DNA of 64,000 nt from an uncultured Chloroflexota bacterium (GCA_937120965.1 CAKZKA010000142.1:1-64000), one strand, 5' to 3'. Shown: positions 10,514 through 19,530, counted from the stretch's first letter. The notes: generated from the sequence alone by a model not told the origin. Made by a program: numbers and translations.

Positions 10514-10684
10514 TCATCGGCGTATCAGTTTGCCGATACCGGCGGATACATAAACCGCCCCGTAGCGCATCGTTGCGCCGACGAGGCCGGGTGGGCAGAG
10601 GACCTTGGCCCGAATGGAGCGACCCTGTATGCTTGCGCGAACCTGCCAGACGAGCCGGAGGGTGCAAAAAGCCGCCGGAGTCAT
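10514..10684 (-). CDS. Possible leader ORF of gltB (56 codons)
   Basis: Within the gltB leader an open frame runs from ATG 10684, with GGAAG about nine bases upstream, to a TGA at 10514-10516, two bases before the terminator hairpin. The product would be basic and ends SAGIGKLIRR. No family is recognised. Its position suggests translation could affect terminator folding. High-GC DNA opens such frames by chance, so it is recorded as a candidate only. Confidence 0.25.
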   Translation of the reverse strand: MTPAAFCTLRLVWQVRASIQGRSIRAKVLCPPGLVGATMRYGAVYVSAGIGKLIRR

Positions 10685-10753
10685 CCATTGAACTTCCGGC
10701 AGCGCTTCACTGCACCGCACAGATAGGGAATCATTAATTTCGTGTTATGTAGG

Positions 10754-10782
10754 ACTATACAATGTTCTGGGGGTACTGTCAA
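10754..10782 (-). promoter_or_regulatory. Sigma-70-type promoter for gltB
   Basis: On the minus strand TTGACA (10782-10777) and TATAGT (10759-10754) are separated by exactly 17 bp. Transcription would start near 10747, giving the long leader described above. The match is near consensus in GC-rich surroundings. Confidence 0.8.
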
Positions 10783-10929
10783 TATCACTATCCAATCATC
10801 GCAGCAGCATTTTGTGCGGAAGATCCAAGCGAAGGGTGAGTGGGGCGTTGCAATTCACGCTGTTCGGCTGCTTTGCCTTGCTATGGGCCGCGCCCTCCCA
10901 CACCTGCCCGTCCACCACCCGTGCCGGAC

Positions 10930-12030
10930 TCAAGAACGCTCCTGCTCTCCCGTGGCTTCGCGTTGCGCGGTGTGGATGCGCTCTCTGATATCACGCACCG
11001 AGGCAAAGAGCAAATCGAGGGCCAGCATTTCGCGGCGCTCAAGCTCCAGGATCCTGGCGATGTGCAACTGCTGCCCGTGCTCCAGGCGCGCCGTATCGCG
11101 GGTGAGGCGCTGTTCGAGTTCGCGCAGGAAGCTATCGAGGCGTTCCAGCCAGGTAGTGAGCTGGCGCAGGTGCTGCTCATCGGCCTCCTGGAGGGCGCTG
11201 ATCTTCTCATCGGCCTGTAAACGCACGTCCTCCAATCGCTCCTGGTTCATCAGGAAGCGCTCGGTGGAGATGCGTTCGATGCGTTTGATGTCGGCGACCA
11301 GATCGGGCAATTTTGCCGCCACCTCGCTGATCTGTTTAGGCAAGGCCTCGGCAAACAGTTCGATGTGCTGGCGAATATCATCGAGGCGCGCGATGCGCGA
11401 GGCATGCTCCTCCAGCACGCTATGCACATCGGTGACCAGTTGCTGCGCCTCGACCGCCTGCCGTCGCAGGCTTTGTTTTTCGACCTGCAACTCTTCGGCT
11501 ACCCGCCGCACCTCCTGCACCGCTGCCGCGTCGGCCTCGCGCAGCCGGTCAAGCTGCAGCAGTATCTGGCGCTGGCGATCATCAAACTCCTTGATCTGCG
11601 ACTGGATGGTGGCGATCTGCCGCTCGGTTTGTTCGATCCGCCCCAGCCAGGGGATCACAAAGTCGCGATCCTGCTTGCGGGCCTCGGCCACCTGCTGGAT
11701 CTGGGACTGGAGATCACGGATGGGGCGCACGCCCTCCTCGATCTTGATGAGCGCTCCGGCTACTTCTTTGCGCAGGGCCACCACATCGCGACGCACACCT
11801 TCGCCGGACTGGCGCGTCTCCTCCACGTGGCGCTCGAAGAGGCTCTGCACCTGCCCCACCAGGGCCTCGGTTTTCCGCACCTGTTCGACAACCAGGTTGT
11901 ATTTGTTGGATTGCTCTTTCAACAACCGCCGTAGTTCGTCGATCTGGCCCTGCAGGTAGACCAGTTGGGATTGTTCGTGAATGCGCAGGCGCTCCTCTTC
12001 GTATTTGGCGGTGCGATCGGGATTGGTCAT
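10930..12030 (-). CDS. Coiled-coil protein of unknown function
   Basis: The 366-residue protein is almost wholly helical and charged, with heptad patterns from about residue 20 to 345 (for example YLQGQIDELRRLLKEQSNKY). It has no signal peptide, membrane segment or recognised catalytic domain. The composition resembles SMC-arm or filament-type coiled coils. The start at ATG 12030 has AAAGGA upstream. It lies downstream of hisA on the same strand, but a 207-bp repeat-bearing gap separates them, so co-transcription is doubtful. A structural or scaffolding role is a guess. Confidence 0.7.
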   Translation of the reverse strand: MTNPDRTAKYEEERLRIHEQSQLVYLQGQIDELRRLLKEQSNKYNLVVEQVRKTEALVGQVQSLFERHVEETRQSGEGVRRDVVALRKEVAGALIKIEEGVRPIRDLQSQIQQVAEARKQDRDFVIPWLGRIEQTERQIATIQSQIKEFDDRQRQILLQLDRLREADAAAVQEVRRVAEELQVEKQSLRRQAVEAQQLVTDVHSVLEEHASRIARLDDIRQHIELFAEALPKQISEVAAKLPDLVADIKRIERISTERFLMNQERLEDVRLQADEKISALQEADEQHLRQLTTWLERLDSFLRELEQRLTRDTARLEHGQQLHIARILELERREMLALDLLFASVRDIRERIHTAQREATGEQERS

Positions 12031-12237
12031 CGAGGGTTCCTTTCGAGGGGAGGTGGGAGTGTGCAGCCCTCCCGGGGGCCTCCCGCGAAGTGAAGGGGTA
12101 GTGGCGACGGGGGACCTTGTTTGCCCATCGCCCCGGCCCGAGGGAATGGAAACGCGATTCTCCTGGGAGGGCTGCGCCCTCGGAAACCCTCCTCGTCGGG
12201 AGGGGCATGGGCAAGCGAGGGGTTCCCATCGCTTTGC

Positions 12238-12951
12238 TCACCGTAGCGCAGCCAGCGCCGCGGCCAGATCGAGCGCCCCGCTGTAGAGCGCCTTGCCGAC
12301 AATCGCGCCCTCAACCCTGAGGCGCACCAGGCGCTGCAGGTGCTCGATGCTGGTAATGCCGCCACTGGCGATAACCGCCGGGCCGTTGAGGCGTTGCAGC
12401 TCGGCCAGGGCCGCGAAGTTGGGTTCGGTAAGCGTCCCATCGCGACTGATGTCGGTGTAGATCACCCGGCGCACGCCGAGGTTGCCCATACGCGCCACCA
12501 GGTCGGTCGCCAGCACCGGGGCCAGGCTGGTCCACCCCGCGGTTGCGACCAGGCCATCGCGGGCGTCTACGCCGACGACGATCCGGTCAGCGAAGCACGC
12601 CACCAGCCGGGCTACCAGTTCGCTCTGCTCCACCGCAGCCGTGCCCAGGATCACCCGATCAACCCCCAGGGACAGCACGGCGCTGATATCTTCTTCCCGG
12701 CGCAGCCCTCCCCCCAATTGCACAGGGATGCCGACGGCCTGCACGATGGCAATCACCGCGTCTGTGTTGGTAGGGCGACCGTTGCGTGCCCCATCGAGAT
12801 CAACCACGTGCAGGCGGGGCGCCCCCAGGGCTTCCCAGCGTCGCGCCACGCCTACCGGGTCCTCACTGTAGACCGTCGCCTGGGCGAAGTCGCCCTGGTA
12901 GAGCCTGACGCAGTGACCGTCTTTGAGGTCAATAGCAGGGATAACTTCCAT
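12238..12951 (-). CDS. hisA: Phosphoribosylformimino-5-aminoimidazole carboxamide ribotide isomerase
   Basis: The 237-residue TIM barrel starts [21 protein letters not shown], with the catalytic Asp near residue 8. [16 protein letters not shown] (second catalytic Asp), [10 protein letters not shown] and ASGGITS are the HisA phosphate-binding and active-site motifs. It catalyses the Amadori isomerisation ProFAR to PRFAR in histidine synthesis. It follows hisH by three bases, which fits translational coupling. HisA makes the substrate of the HisH-HisF synthase. hisF is not in the window. Confidence 0.95.
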   Translation of the reverse strand: MEVIPAIDLKDGHCVRLYQGDFAQATVYSEDPVGVARRWEALGAPRLHVVDLDGARNGRPTNTDAVIAIVQAVGIPVQLGGGLRREEDISAVLSLGVDRVILGTAAVEQSELVARLVACFADRIVVGVDARDGLVATAGWTSLAPVLATDLVARMGNLGVRRVIYTDISRDGTLTEPNFAALAELQRLNGPAVIASGGITSIEHLQRLVRLRVEGAIVGKALYSGALDLAAALAALR

Positions 12952-12954
12952 TGT

Positions 12955-13626
12955 CTACCGTTCCTCGCGGCTCACCGCTCCCGGGGAAGCCGATACCCGT
13001 GAACGCGACCCGGCCAGGGTGGCGAAGTTGCGCAACAGTTGCAGCCCGCAGCGGCCCGATTTCTCGGGGTGAAACTGCACGGCGGCCAGGTGATCGCGAA
13101 TGATCACACTGGGGAAGACCAGACCATACTCGGTGCGCCCGGCCACTATGGTCGGGTCGTCAACGTCGCAGTAGTAGGAGTGTACGAAGTAGAAATCGCT
13201 CCCATCGGGGATGCCGGCGAAGAGCGGATGGCTGGCGAAGGGAGGGGCGTAGCGCACCTGGTTCCAGCCGATCTGCGGGATCTTGCCAGCCGAGTCGGGC
13301 AAGCGGCGCACCGTGCCGCCGACAATACCCAGACAGGGGTGCGGCCCGAACTCCTCGCTGGCCCTTAGCAGCACCTGCATCCCCACACAGATCCCCAGGA
13401 ACGGCCGGCCCATGGCCACGACCTGCGGCAGGACGGCAGCGAGGCCCAGGGCTTCGAGGCTGCGCATCGTATCCGCGGTCGCGCCGACTCCCGGCAGCAC
13501 CACCGCTGTGGCGGAGAGCACCACCGCCGGATCATCGGTGACCGTCAGGTCGGCGTCCACGTGGCGCAGGGCCCGCACCACGTTCGGCAGGTTCCCCGCA
13601 CCATAGTTGATTACCGCAATGCTCAT
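12955..13626 (-). CDS. hisH: Imidazole glycerol phosphate synthase glutaminase subunit
   Basis: The 223-residue class I amidotransferase starts [20 protein letters not shown]. The nucleophile elbow is [11 protein letters not shown] and the catalytic His-Glu pair is in VQFHPEKSG. It supplies ammonia to HisF for ring closure in histidine synthesis. The last 20 or so residues are Ser/Arg-rich and extend past the family core. ATG 13626 is preceded by AAGAGG. It is the upstream member of a hisH-hisA pair. Confidence 0.95.
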   Translation of the reverse strand: MSIAVINYGAGNLPNVVRALRHVDADLTVTDDPAVVLSATAVVLPGVGATADTMRSLEALGLAAVLPQVVAMGRPFLGICVGMQVLLRASEEFGPHPCLGIVGGTVRRLPDSAGKIPQIGWNQVRYAPPFASHPLFAGIPDGSDFYFVHSYYCDVDDPTIVAGRTEYGLVFPSVIIRDHLAAVQFHPEKSGRCGLQLLRNFATLAGSRSRVSASPGAVSREER

Positions 13627-13752
13627 GCATCCTCTTTGCAGATTGCAGATACAGGTGTGTTACGCCGGGGAGGGGTGCAAGGAAACCGGGTTTCCCTGCA
13701 CCTCAGGAGCGCGAGCAAGCCCGACGCGCGCGTTCCCCCCGCAAGGTCTCTC

Positions 13753-14802
13753 CTATCTCCGGGCCAGCAACGGGTGCCGCTGCTGCAGGGTGGCAATCAC
13801 GCGCTGCACCTCGGACAGTGGCTCAGGGGCATTCACCTCGCCGATGGGGTCCGGTCCGGCGTCCTGACCCAGGAGCAGGCGCAGCGAGGCCACCACGCAT
13901 GCGCTCAGGGCCTCGAGGTTGTAGCCGCCCTCGAGCACCATCACAATCTGGCCATCGCAGAGTTCCTCGGAAAGGCTGATGAGCGTCTGTGTGATGTTTG
14001 CATAGCCTTGTACGGAGAGCACCATCGGGCCGAGGGGGTCGCTCCAGTGCCCGTCGTAGCCTGCAGAGACCAGGATGAGCTGTGGCTGGAAGCGCCGCAG
14101 CGCAGGGGCGATCACCTGCTCGAAGACCAGCGCGTAGCCCTGATCGCCGGTGCCGAAGGGCAGCGGCAGGTTCAGGGTGGCGCCGGGCGCCTTCGCGGCG
14201 CTGCCCATCTCGCCGACGCTGCCTGTGCCGGGATAGAACGGCGCCGCGTGGGTTGAACAGAACAGCACCCGCGGTTCTTCGTAGAAAATATCCTGGGTTC
14301 CATTGCCGTGGTGCACATCGTAGTCCACAATGGCGACCCGTTGCAGGCCGAAGTGATCGAGGGCGTAGCGCGCAGCTACGGCGACATTGTTGATCAGGCA
14401 GAAGCCCATCGCCCGGCCGGGGGTGGCGTGGTGGCCAGGTGGCCGCACCAGGGCAAAGGCGTTGTGCGCCTGGCGCTGGATCACCGCCTCTACCGCGTTG
14501 ATCGCGCCGCCGGCGGCGAGCACCGCCGCTTCCCACGAGTCGGCGGTCACGTAGGTATCAACGTCGAACTGACCGCCGCCGTAGCTGGCAAACTGGCGGA
14601 TCTTGCGGAGCAGATCCGCCGTATGGACAGCCAGGAGCGCCGCTTCGGGCGCCGGGTGGGGGGTGAGGTTGTGCACGTGCCGGCGCAGGCCGCTGCTTTC
14701 CAGCGCGGCCCGGATGGCCTGGAGCCGCGCGGCCTGTTCCACGTGCCCGTGCCAGGTATGGGCGTCGAAGGTCGGATCGGTAAGAACTGCTGTCGTGCGC
14801 AT
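13753..14802 (-). CDS. Histone deacetylase-family protein (AcuC/HDAC-like)
   Basis: The 349-residue protein has the complete arginase-deacetylase active site: RPPGHHATPGRAMGFC with the His-His dyad, DYDVHHGNGTQDIF with zinc-binding Asp and His, SAGYDGHWSDPLG with the second zinc Asp, and LEGGYNLEAL with the catalytic Tyr. Bacterial relatives deacetylate acetyl-lysine, acetylpolyamines or acetoin-pathway targets; the substrate cannot be inferred here. The start at ATG 14802 begins close to the conserved fold. It is separated from hisH by a gap with a GGAAACCGGGTTTCC palindrome. Confidence 0.9.
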   Translation of the reverse strand: MRTTAVLTDPTFDAHTWHGHVEQAARLQAIRAALESSGLRRHVHNLTPHPAPEAALLAVHTADLLRKIRQFASYGGGQFDVDTYVTADSWEAAVLAAGGAINAVEAVIQRQAHNAFALVRPPGHHATPGRAMGFCLINNVAVAARYALDHFGLQRVAIVDYDVHHGNGTQDIFYEEPRVLFCSTHAAPFYPGTGSVGEMGSAAKAPGATLNLPLPFGTGDQGYALVFEQVIAPALRRFQPQLILVSAGYDGHWSDPLGPMVLSVQGYANITQTLISLSEELCDGQIVMVLEGGYNLEALSACVVASLRLLLGQDAGPDPIGEVNAPEPLSEVQRVIATLQQRHPLLARR

Positions 14803-14916
14803 CGCTGCGAACTCCTGGCGCTGACATGCTCCGCGCCGCCCGCGGCACGGATCGCAGGGCTGGAGGCAGCGGCGCTAGCCAGTGCGAATGCATGATAGCC
14901 CGTATTGTACCGCAGT

Positions 14917-14945
14917 TTGACATCCGGCGCGTAAGCTGCTACGCT
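14917..14945 (+). promoter_or_regulatory. Promoter of tRNA-Pro
   Basis: TTGACA at 14917-14922 and TACGCT at 14940-14945 are 17 bp apart. The tRNA begins about 10 bp downstream, the expected distance for a short 5' leader. Confidence 0.65.
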
Positions 14946-14955
14946 AATGGAGCAA

Positions 14956-15032
14956 CGGGGCGTGGCTCAGCCTGGTAGAGCACCGCGTTTGGGACGCGGG
15001 GGTCGTGGGTTCAAATCCCTCCGCCCCGACCA
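14956..15032 (+). tRNA. tRNA-Pro (TGG anticodon)
   Basis: Acceptor arms CGGGGCG (14956-14962) and CGCCCCG (15022-15028) pair perfectly, followed by discriminator A and an encoded CCA. The anticodon stem CCGCG/CGCGG encloses the loop TTTGGGA, so the anticodon is TGG. The T arm holds GGTTCAAATCC. The D arm is CTCAGCCTGGTAGAGC. Confidence 0.97.
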
Positions 15033-15283
15033 CGGTTTCGCCGCCGTGCGGATCACACAACGCCGGATGCCAGCGCATGCAGCGCCGGCGCCGGCGTTGT
15101 CTAACGTAGGGAGGGTGCGCGTGGACGTGGCTCTCCCCTACCGTCGTGGAATGCCGCGCAGCGGCCCGAGGAGAAGGAGCGCGTAGGCGTGCGCGAATGT
15201 CTCGCCGCTTGCGCCGTTGCGGAATGCCGCGCAGCGGCCCGAGGAGAAGGAGAGCGAGGCGCCGAGCCTCGTAAGGAGAGCGT

Positions 15284-15973
15284 ATGGCCACTATTTTGCT
15301 CGTCGAAGATGATGCGACCCTCGCCGAAACCTTACGCTACAACATCGAACGCGAAGGGTACGGCGTGCTCATGGCCTCCGACGGGGTCCAGGGGCTTGAA
15401 CTGGCCCGCCGCGAGCGTCCCGATCTGGTAGTTCTCGACATTATGCTCCCGCGTCTCGATGGCTTTTCGGTGTGCCGAATCCTGCGTCAGGAGAGCGATG
15501 TGCCGATCATGATGCTGACCGCGCGCCAGGATGAGGTTGATCGGATTGCTGGCCTGGAACTCGGCGCCGATGATTACGTCAGCAAGCCCTTCAGTCTGGG
15601 CGAGATGCTTGCCCGCCTGCGGGCGATCATGCGGCGCAGCGAGCGGCAGCCCCGGCAGGGGCGCGAGGTGCTCGAGGCTGGCGCGCTCCGCGTCGATACC
15701 AGCAGTCGTCGCGCCTGGCGCGAGGGCCAGGAACTAATCCTCCCCCAGAAGGAGTTCGATCTCCTTACCTGTCTTATCCGCAACCACGGCATCGCCCTCT
15801 CGCGCGACCTGCTCCTGGAGCGTGTCTGGGGGCTGGATTTTGTCGGTGACAGCCGCACCGTTGATGTGCATATCCGCTGGCTGCGCGAGAAGATCGAGCC
15901 GGACCCCGGGCGCCCACGCTACATTCAGACGGTGCGTGGGGTGGGCTACCGCTTCGAGGTCCCTGAAGCCTGA
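15284..15973 (+). CDS. OmpR/PhoB-family response regulator
   Basis: The 229-residue protein has an N-terminal receiver domain (about 1-120) with the acidic pair EDD at 8-10, phospho-acceptor Asp52 in VVLDIMLPRLDGF and the lysine in DDYVSKPFS. A C-terminal winged helix (about 130-227) ends RYIQTVRGVGYRFEVPE, the OmpR/PhoB DNA-binding signature. AGGAG precedes ATG 15284. The partner kinase starts three bases after the stop, so this is one two-component operon. The PhoB/PhoR resemblance suggests phosphate or envelope sensing, but no target gene is adjacent. Confidence 0.95.
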   Translation: MATILLVEDDATLAETLRYNIEREGYGVLMASDGVQGLELARRERPDLVVLDIMLPRLDGFSVCRILRQESDVPIMMLTARQDEVDRIAGLELGADDYVSKPFSLGEMLARLRAIMRRSERQPRQGREVLEAGALRVDTSSRRAWREGQELILPQKEFDLLTCLIRNHGIALSRDLLLERVWGLDFVGDSRTVDVHIRWLREKIEPDPGRPRYIQTVRGVGYRFEVPEA

Positions 15974-15976
15974 GCA

Positions 15977-17173
15977 ATGACCACGCTCACCATTGCGCTT
16001 GCAGTGGCGCTGGCGGCGAGTCTCGCCCTCAGCGCCTGGCTCTGGTGGCGCCTGGCGCGCGTTACGCCCCCGCCCTCCAGTGAGGCGGCGCCACCGGTCG
16101 ATCCGTTTGCTCCCCTCCAGAATCACCTCTTTCAGAGCGCCATGGCCGCGCTCGACTCCGGGTTGATCGTGGTTGACCTGGAGCGCCAGATCCGCCTGGT
16201 GAACCGCCGGGCCGAACAGTTGCTCGAGCCGGCGATCAACCCCCTCGGCCAGGGGCTGATCGTGCTTCTGCGCGATCACCAGGCCGACACGCTGGTGGCC
16301 GAAACCCTGCGTGACGGTGAGGCCCGCGAGATGGCGATGAAACCGATCTCCAGCGGCCGCACCTTGCGCGTGCAGTGCAGCCCCATCGGTCCCGATGGGC
16401 GCATCATCGGCGCTCTGCTCCTCATCCGTGACATAACTCAGTTGAGCATGCTCGAACGCTCCCGCCGCGATCTGGTGGCGAATGTCTCCCACGAACTCCG
16501 CACCCCGCTGGCATCGCTCAAACTGCTGGTCGAAACTTTGCAGTCGAAGCCGCCACCCGAAGTGGCGCAGCGCATGCTCGGCCAGATGGCCCAGGAGGTT
16601 GATGCCGTTACCCAGCTCGTGGACGAGTTGCACGAACTCTCGCAGATCGAGTCGGGGCGCGTCACCCTGAAACTGGCGCCAACCCCCATCCGCCCGGTTG
16701 TGGAACGGGCCCTGGAGCGCATCAAGCCTCAGGCCGACCGCAAGCAGATCGCCATTGCGGCAGAGTTCCACGATGCGGCCTCGTGCGCGCTGATCGATGG
16801 CGACCGGGTGGGCCAGGTGTTGCTCAACCTGCTGCACAACGCGGTGAAGTTCAGCGCCCCCGGGGGCAGCGTGACTGTGCGCACGGCACTGGTGAACCAC
16901 AACGGCGACACAGAGCATGATGAGCAGTATCCGGGCGGCCCGTGGTTACAGGTGAGCGTGATCGACACGGGTATCGGCATCCCTGCCCAGGAACTGCCGC
17001 GCATTTTCGAGCGCTTCTACAAGGTCGATCGCGCCCGCACGCGCAATGCCGGGGGCACCGGCCTGGGCCTGGCCATCGCCAAGCACCTCGTCGAAGGCCA
17101 CGGCGGGCGTCTGTGGGCTATCAGCGTCGAGGGCCAGGGGAGTACGTTCAGCTTCACCTTGCCCGCGGCGTGA
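15977..17173 (+). CDS. PhoR-like sensor histidine kinase
   Basis: The 398-residue protein has one N-terminal membrane helix (about 4-28), a PAS domain (about 50-155, ALDSGLIVVDLERQIRLVN), a HisKA domain with NVSHELRTPLASLK (His172), and an ATPase domain. The ATPase domain has LLNLLHNAVKFS (N box), VIDTGIGIP (G1), IFERFYKVD (F box) and GGTGLGLAIAKHLVEGHGG (G2). All catalytic boxes are intact. There is no large periplasmic loop, so the signal is probably cytoplasmic or relayed by a partner, as in PhoR. It is paired with the response regulator just upstream. Confidence 0.95.
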   Translation: MTTLTIALAVALAASLALSAWLWWRLARVTPPPSSEAAPPVDPFAPLQNHLFQSAMAALDSGLIVVDLERQIRLVNRRAEQLLEPAINPLGQGLIVLLRDHQADTLVAETLRDGEAREMAMKPISSGRTLRVQCSPIGPDGRIIGALLLIRDITQLSMLERSRRDLVANVSHELRTPLASLKLLVETLQSKPPPEVAQRMLGQMAQEVDAVTQLVDELHELSQIESGRVTLKLAPTPIRPVVERALERIKPQADRKQIAIAAEFHDAASCALIDGDRVGQVLLNLLHNAVKFSAPGGSVTVRTALVNHNGDTEHDEQYPGGPWLQVSVIDTGIGIPAQELPRIFERFYKVDRARTRNAGGTGLGLAIAKHLVEGHGGRLWAISVEGQGSTFSFTLPAA

Positions 17174-17341
17174 TAGCCATTCTGCTCGCTGGCATGGCGC
17201 TGGATCAGCTTCAGAGCCTGGCTGAAAAGCCCCCGCAAGACGCCGCCCTGTTGCACCGTCTGCCCTGGGCAGTGGGATATGGGGCGGCTGCGCTGCCAGG
17301 CGCGATTCGCGAGGCGCACAACACCCGAATGCACGTATGCT

Positions 17342-17405
17342 TGGGAGGGCGAAGCCCTCCCAAACCCTCCCCCAGGCAGGGGCCCGGGGAGAGGGTTTCC
17401 CCGAT
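17342..17405. repeat. GGGAGGGC-type palindromic repeat in a convergent gap
   Basis: The gap 17174-17462 between the kinase and the convergent phosphatase holds one copy of the GGGAGGGCGAAGCCCTCCC palindrome followed by CCAAACCCTCCC-type sequence. On both strands it could act as a weak terminator. No coding signal is seen in this gap. Confidence 0.6.
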
Positions 17406-17462
17406 AATGCCACAGCCCTGCCACACGGTCTCCAGGCGACGCTACCCTGTTCGGACAACCTC

Positions 17463-19349
17463 TCAATCGTAACGGACCGGCGCCGTCGCTTGATCCGTGC
17501 GTTTAATCACCACCATCGTGATGTCATCGGCCTGGCTCTGGCCACCGGCGAAATCGTTGACGGCGGCGAGCACGGCGTTGATGATCTCCTGGGGGCCGTG
17601 ATGAGCATTGGCGTGGAGCACGGCGGCGAGACGGTCGTCGCCGAAGAGTTCGCGTTTGCTGTTCATGGCCTCGGTAATGCCATCGGTGTAGAGGAGCAGC
17701 ACATCGCCGGGATGCAGGGTGAGGGCGATCTGTTCGAAGCGCGGATCGGGCACGATGCCGAGCACGATGCCCTGGGCGCGCAGCGGGCGCACCTGGCCGG
17801 TGGCGACTTCGTAGAGCAGGGGGTAATTGTGCCCGCCGTTGGCATAGCTCAGCGCGCCGGTGCGCGGTTCGAGCACCGCATAGAAGGTGGTCACAAACAG
17901 GCCGGCCCGCGAGTCGGCCAGAATGAGTCGGTTGGCGCGCTGGAGCACCTCGGCGGGCTGGCGACCATCAATCGCGCTGGCGCGTAGCAGCGTGCGCGAG
18001 AGGGCCATAAACAGCGCCGCGGGCACACCCTTGTCGGTCACATCGGCGATCACCACGCCAAGGCGCTGCGCCGTGGAGAGATCGGGCATCTCCGGGGCGG
18101 CCAGACGTCCGCCGCGGAAAGTGAACTCGCGCCGGGGCGGGTCGCCGACCGGTAGCGTCTGCCCGTGGGCGGCGGGAAGGGCGATGAAATCGTAGAAGTC
18201 GCCGCCGACCTGCCGCGCAGCGCGGTAGTAGGCTTCGATCTGAAATCCGGGCACACGGGGGCAGCAGTTGGGCAGGAAACTGGCCTGGATCTCACGGGCC
18301 AGGTCGAGTTCCTGTTCGAGCTTCTCGCGAGCGAGGGCTTCCTGGTGCAGCCGTTCCCGCTCCAGGGTCTGCACCAGCAGATTGGCGAGAATGCCGAAGA
18401 GTTGCGCCTCGTCATCGAGGAACTGGCGCGGGCCGCGGGTGTTCACCATGAACGTACCCACCGGCGCGCCGCTCAGTTCGATCACCAGGCCCATATGCCC
18501 GTGGAAGCCCTGCTGAGCGAGCAGGGGCGGCAGGGCGCTGAGGGCTTCGAGCGGCAACGCGACAGCCCGTTCCGGCAGATACCAGAGGTGCGGGCTGCCG
18601 GGGTCGAGGATCAGCGGCCAGGGCGCCTCGCCGGGGAGATGCCAGCCATGGGCCGCGCGGAGCACGGCGCGGCCGCCAGGCTCGTCGGCCTCGACAAAGG
18701 CGCAGGCATCGGCCTCCAGCAGCCGCGCGCCGACCCGCACCAGGCGCTGCAGGGCCGGTTCGAGCGACTCGCTCATCAACAGGTCCTGCGAGAGGGTCAG
18801 CAAGGCGCGTTGCTCCTGCACCCGGCGCACCTTGGCCTGTTCGTAGAGCCGGGCGCGGGCGATGGCCGTCCCGAGGATATGACCGGCCGCCGAGAGCAGG
18901 TGCAGCTCCACGGGCGCGACGCGGCCCCACTGCGTCGTCGCAACATTCAGAATGCCCAGCACCTCGTCGCCGCTGCACAGCCGCACCGAGGCGTGCTGGG
19001 CCAGGCCGCGTTTATCGCCGACCGCCGCGCGCAGGCGCGAACAGGGGACCACGTGGATTGCCTTGTCGAGTTTGCCACTGTCGCAGAGTTCCTGGCAATC
19101 ACATTCGCGCTCCCAGGCCGGGCCGGGATAAGTGATTGCCGGCGGAAGGTTGTGGCGCGCGGCCAGGTTGTAGTGCCCGCCCTCGCCCCGGAGAAAGATC
19201 CAGCCGCTTGCCAGGCCCATCAGGTCGAGGATCTGCGCCAGGGCGCCATCAAGCGCCTCGCGCAGATCAACCGCGCGGTTAAGCGTCCGGGCGAGCGCAT
19301 TGAGCGTCGCCAGCTCGTGCATACGGTGCTGATTATCACCTGGCGGCAT
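17463..19349 (-). CDS. GAF-domain PP2C-type serine phosphatase (RsbU-like)
   Basis: The 628-residue protein has a GAF domain in about residues 10-165, a second GAF-like region (about 185-335), a short coiled linker (ARE KLEQELDLAREIQASFLP) and a C-terminal PP2C_SIG/SpoIIE phosphatase domain. The phosphatase has GGDFYDFIALP, VIADVTDKGVPAALFMAL, YANGGHNYPLLY and LLLYTDGITEAMN, which supply the metal-binding Asp residues. Such enzymes dephosphorylate anti-sigma antagonists with STAS domains. STAS-domain proteins are encoded near 43-46 kb. ATG 19349 is preferred because the longer frame reads through a repeat copy at 19434-19530; its ribosome site is weak, and ATG 19322 is possible. Confidence 0.9.
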   Translation of the reverse strand: MPPGDNQHRMHELATLNALARTLNRAVDLREALDGALAQILDLMGLASGWIFLRGEGGHYNLAARHNLPPAITYPGPAWERECDCQELCDSGKLDKAIHVVPCSRLRAAVGDKRGLAQHASVRLCSGDEVLGILNVATTQWGRVAPVELHLLSAAGHILGTAIARARLYEQAKVRRVQEQRALLTLSQDLLMSESLEPALQRLVRVGARLLEADACAFVEADEPGGRAVLRAAHGWHLPGEAPWPLILDPGSPHLWYLPERAVALPLEALSALPPLLAQQGFHGHMGLVIELSGAPVGTFMVNTRGPRQFLDDEAQLFGILANLLVQTLERERLHQEALAREKLEQELDLAREIQASFLPNCCPRVPGFQIEAYYRAARQVGGDFYDFIALPAAHGQTLPVGDPPRREFTFRGGRLAAPEMPDLSTAQRLGVVIADVTDKGVPAALFMALSRTLLRASAIDGRQPAEVLQRANRLILADSRAGLFVTTFYAVLEPRTGALSYANGGHNYPLLYEVATGQVRPLRAQGIVLGIVPDPRFEQIALTLHPGDVLLLYTDGITEAMNSKRELFGDDRLAAVLHANAHHGPQEIINAVLAAVNDFAGGQSQADDITMVVIKRTDQATAPVRYD

Positions 19350-19433
19350 AGAGAGGGGTTCTCGGGCGCGCTGGCTCTGCGACGAACGACGGTGTGGCCG
19401 GGCGCGCCAGGCCACACCGCTGGAGCTGGCCTT

Positions 19434-19530
19434 ATACCATTTTAGATTTTGGATTGTGGATTGCCACGCCGGGCAGCACAACGCCTACAACCGCTTCAAG
19501 CAATGCGGCATCATCAACGGTAACTGGTAT
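19434..19530. repeat. TA-flanked MITE-like repeat, about 100 bp (copy a)
   Basis: This is one of six copies of an element that begins ATACCA and ends TGGTAT, with an AT-rich GATTTTGGATTGTGGATT segment and a core reading CCACGC(T/C)GGGCAGCACAAC. Its end touches the TAA stop of the neighbouring methyltransferase. It has no coding capacity. Other copies are at 34619, 35362, 43188, 47056 and 51584. Confidence 0.85.

Larger units (their letters stand above)
10439..10747 (-). promoter_or_regulatory. Structured 5' leader RNA of gltB (unclassified)
   Basis: Between the predicted start of transcription (about 10747) and the gltB start lie about 310 nt with several hairpins on the minus strand. These are GCAGTG/CGCTGC, GGCGG/CCGCC, two mutually exclusive stems at about 10515-10540 (GTATC/GATAC versus ATCGGC/GCCGAT), and a terminator hairpin just upstream of the gltB ribosome site. 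The layout is that of an attenuated leader. I could not match it to the glnA, Downstream-peptide, T-box, SAM, glycine, cobalamin or c-di-GMP motifs. The ligand, if any, is unknown. Confidence 0.55.

Noticed and set aside
8957-10726. A 589-codon plus-strand frame over the gltB 5' region
   Set aside because: It is antisense to the conserved gltB amidotransferase domain and to its leader, has no ribosome site and shows no family motifs.
10700-10740. Cobalamin-riboswitch-like string TAGGGAA on the plus strand
   Set aside because: The other conserved cobalamin-riboswitch boxes are missing and no gene follows on that strand; the DNA is the minus-strand gltB leader.
10439-10747. gltB leader as a T-box or a glnA/Downstream-peptide glutamine riboswitch
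   Set aside because: There is no GGGTGGNACC T-box sequence, and the conserved glutamine-riboswitch strings were not found, so it was left unclassified.
19350-19481. N-terminal extension of the GAF-PP2C phosphatase
   Set aside because: The upstream in-frame codons translate the MITE-like repeat at 19434-19530; the same artificial peptide appears before the CvpA-like gene.
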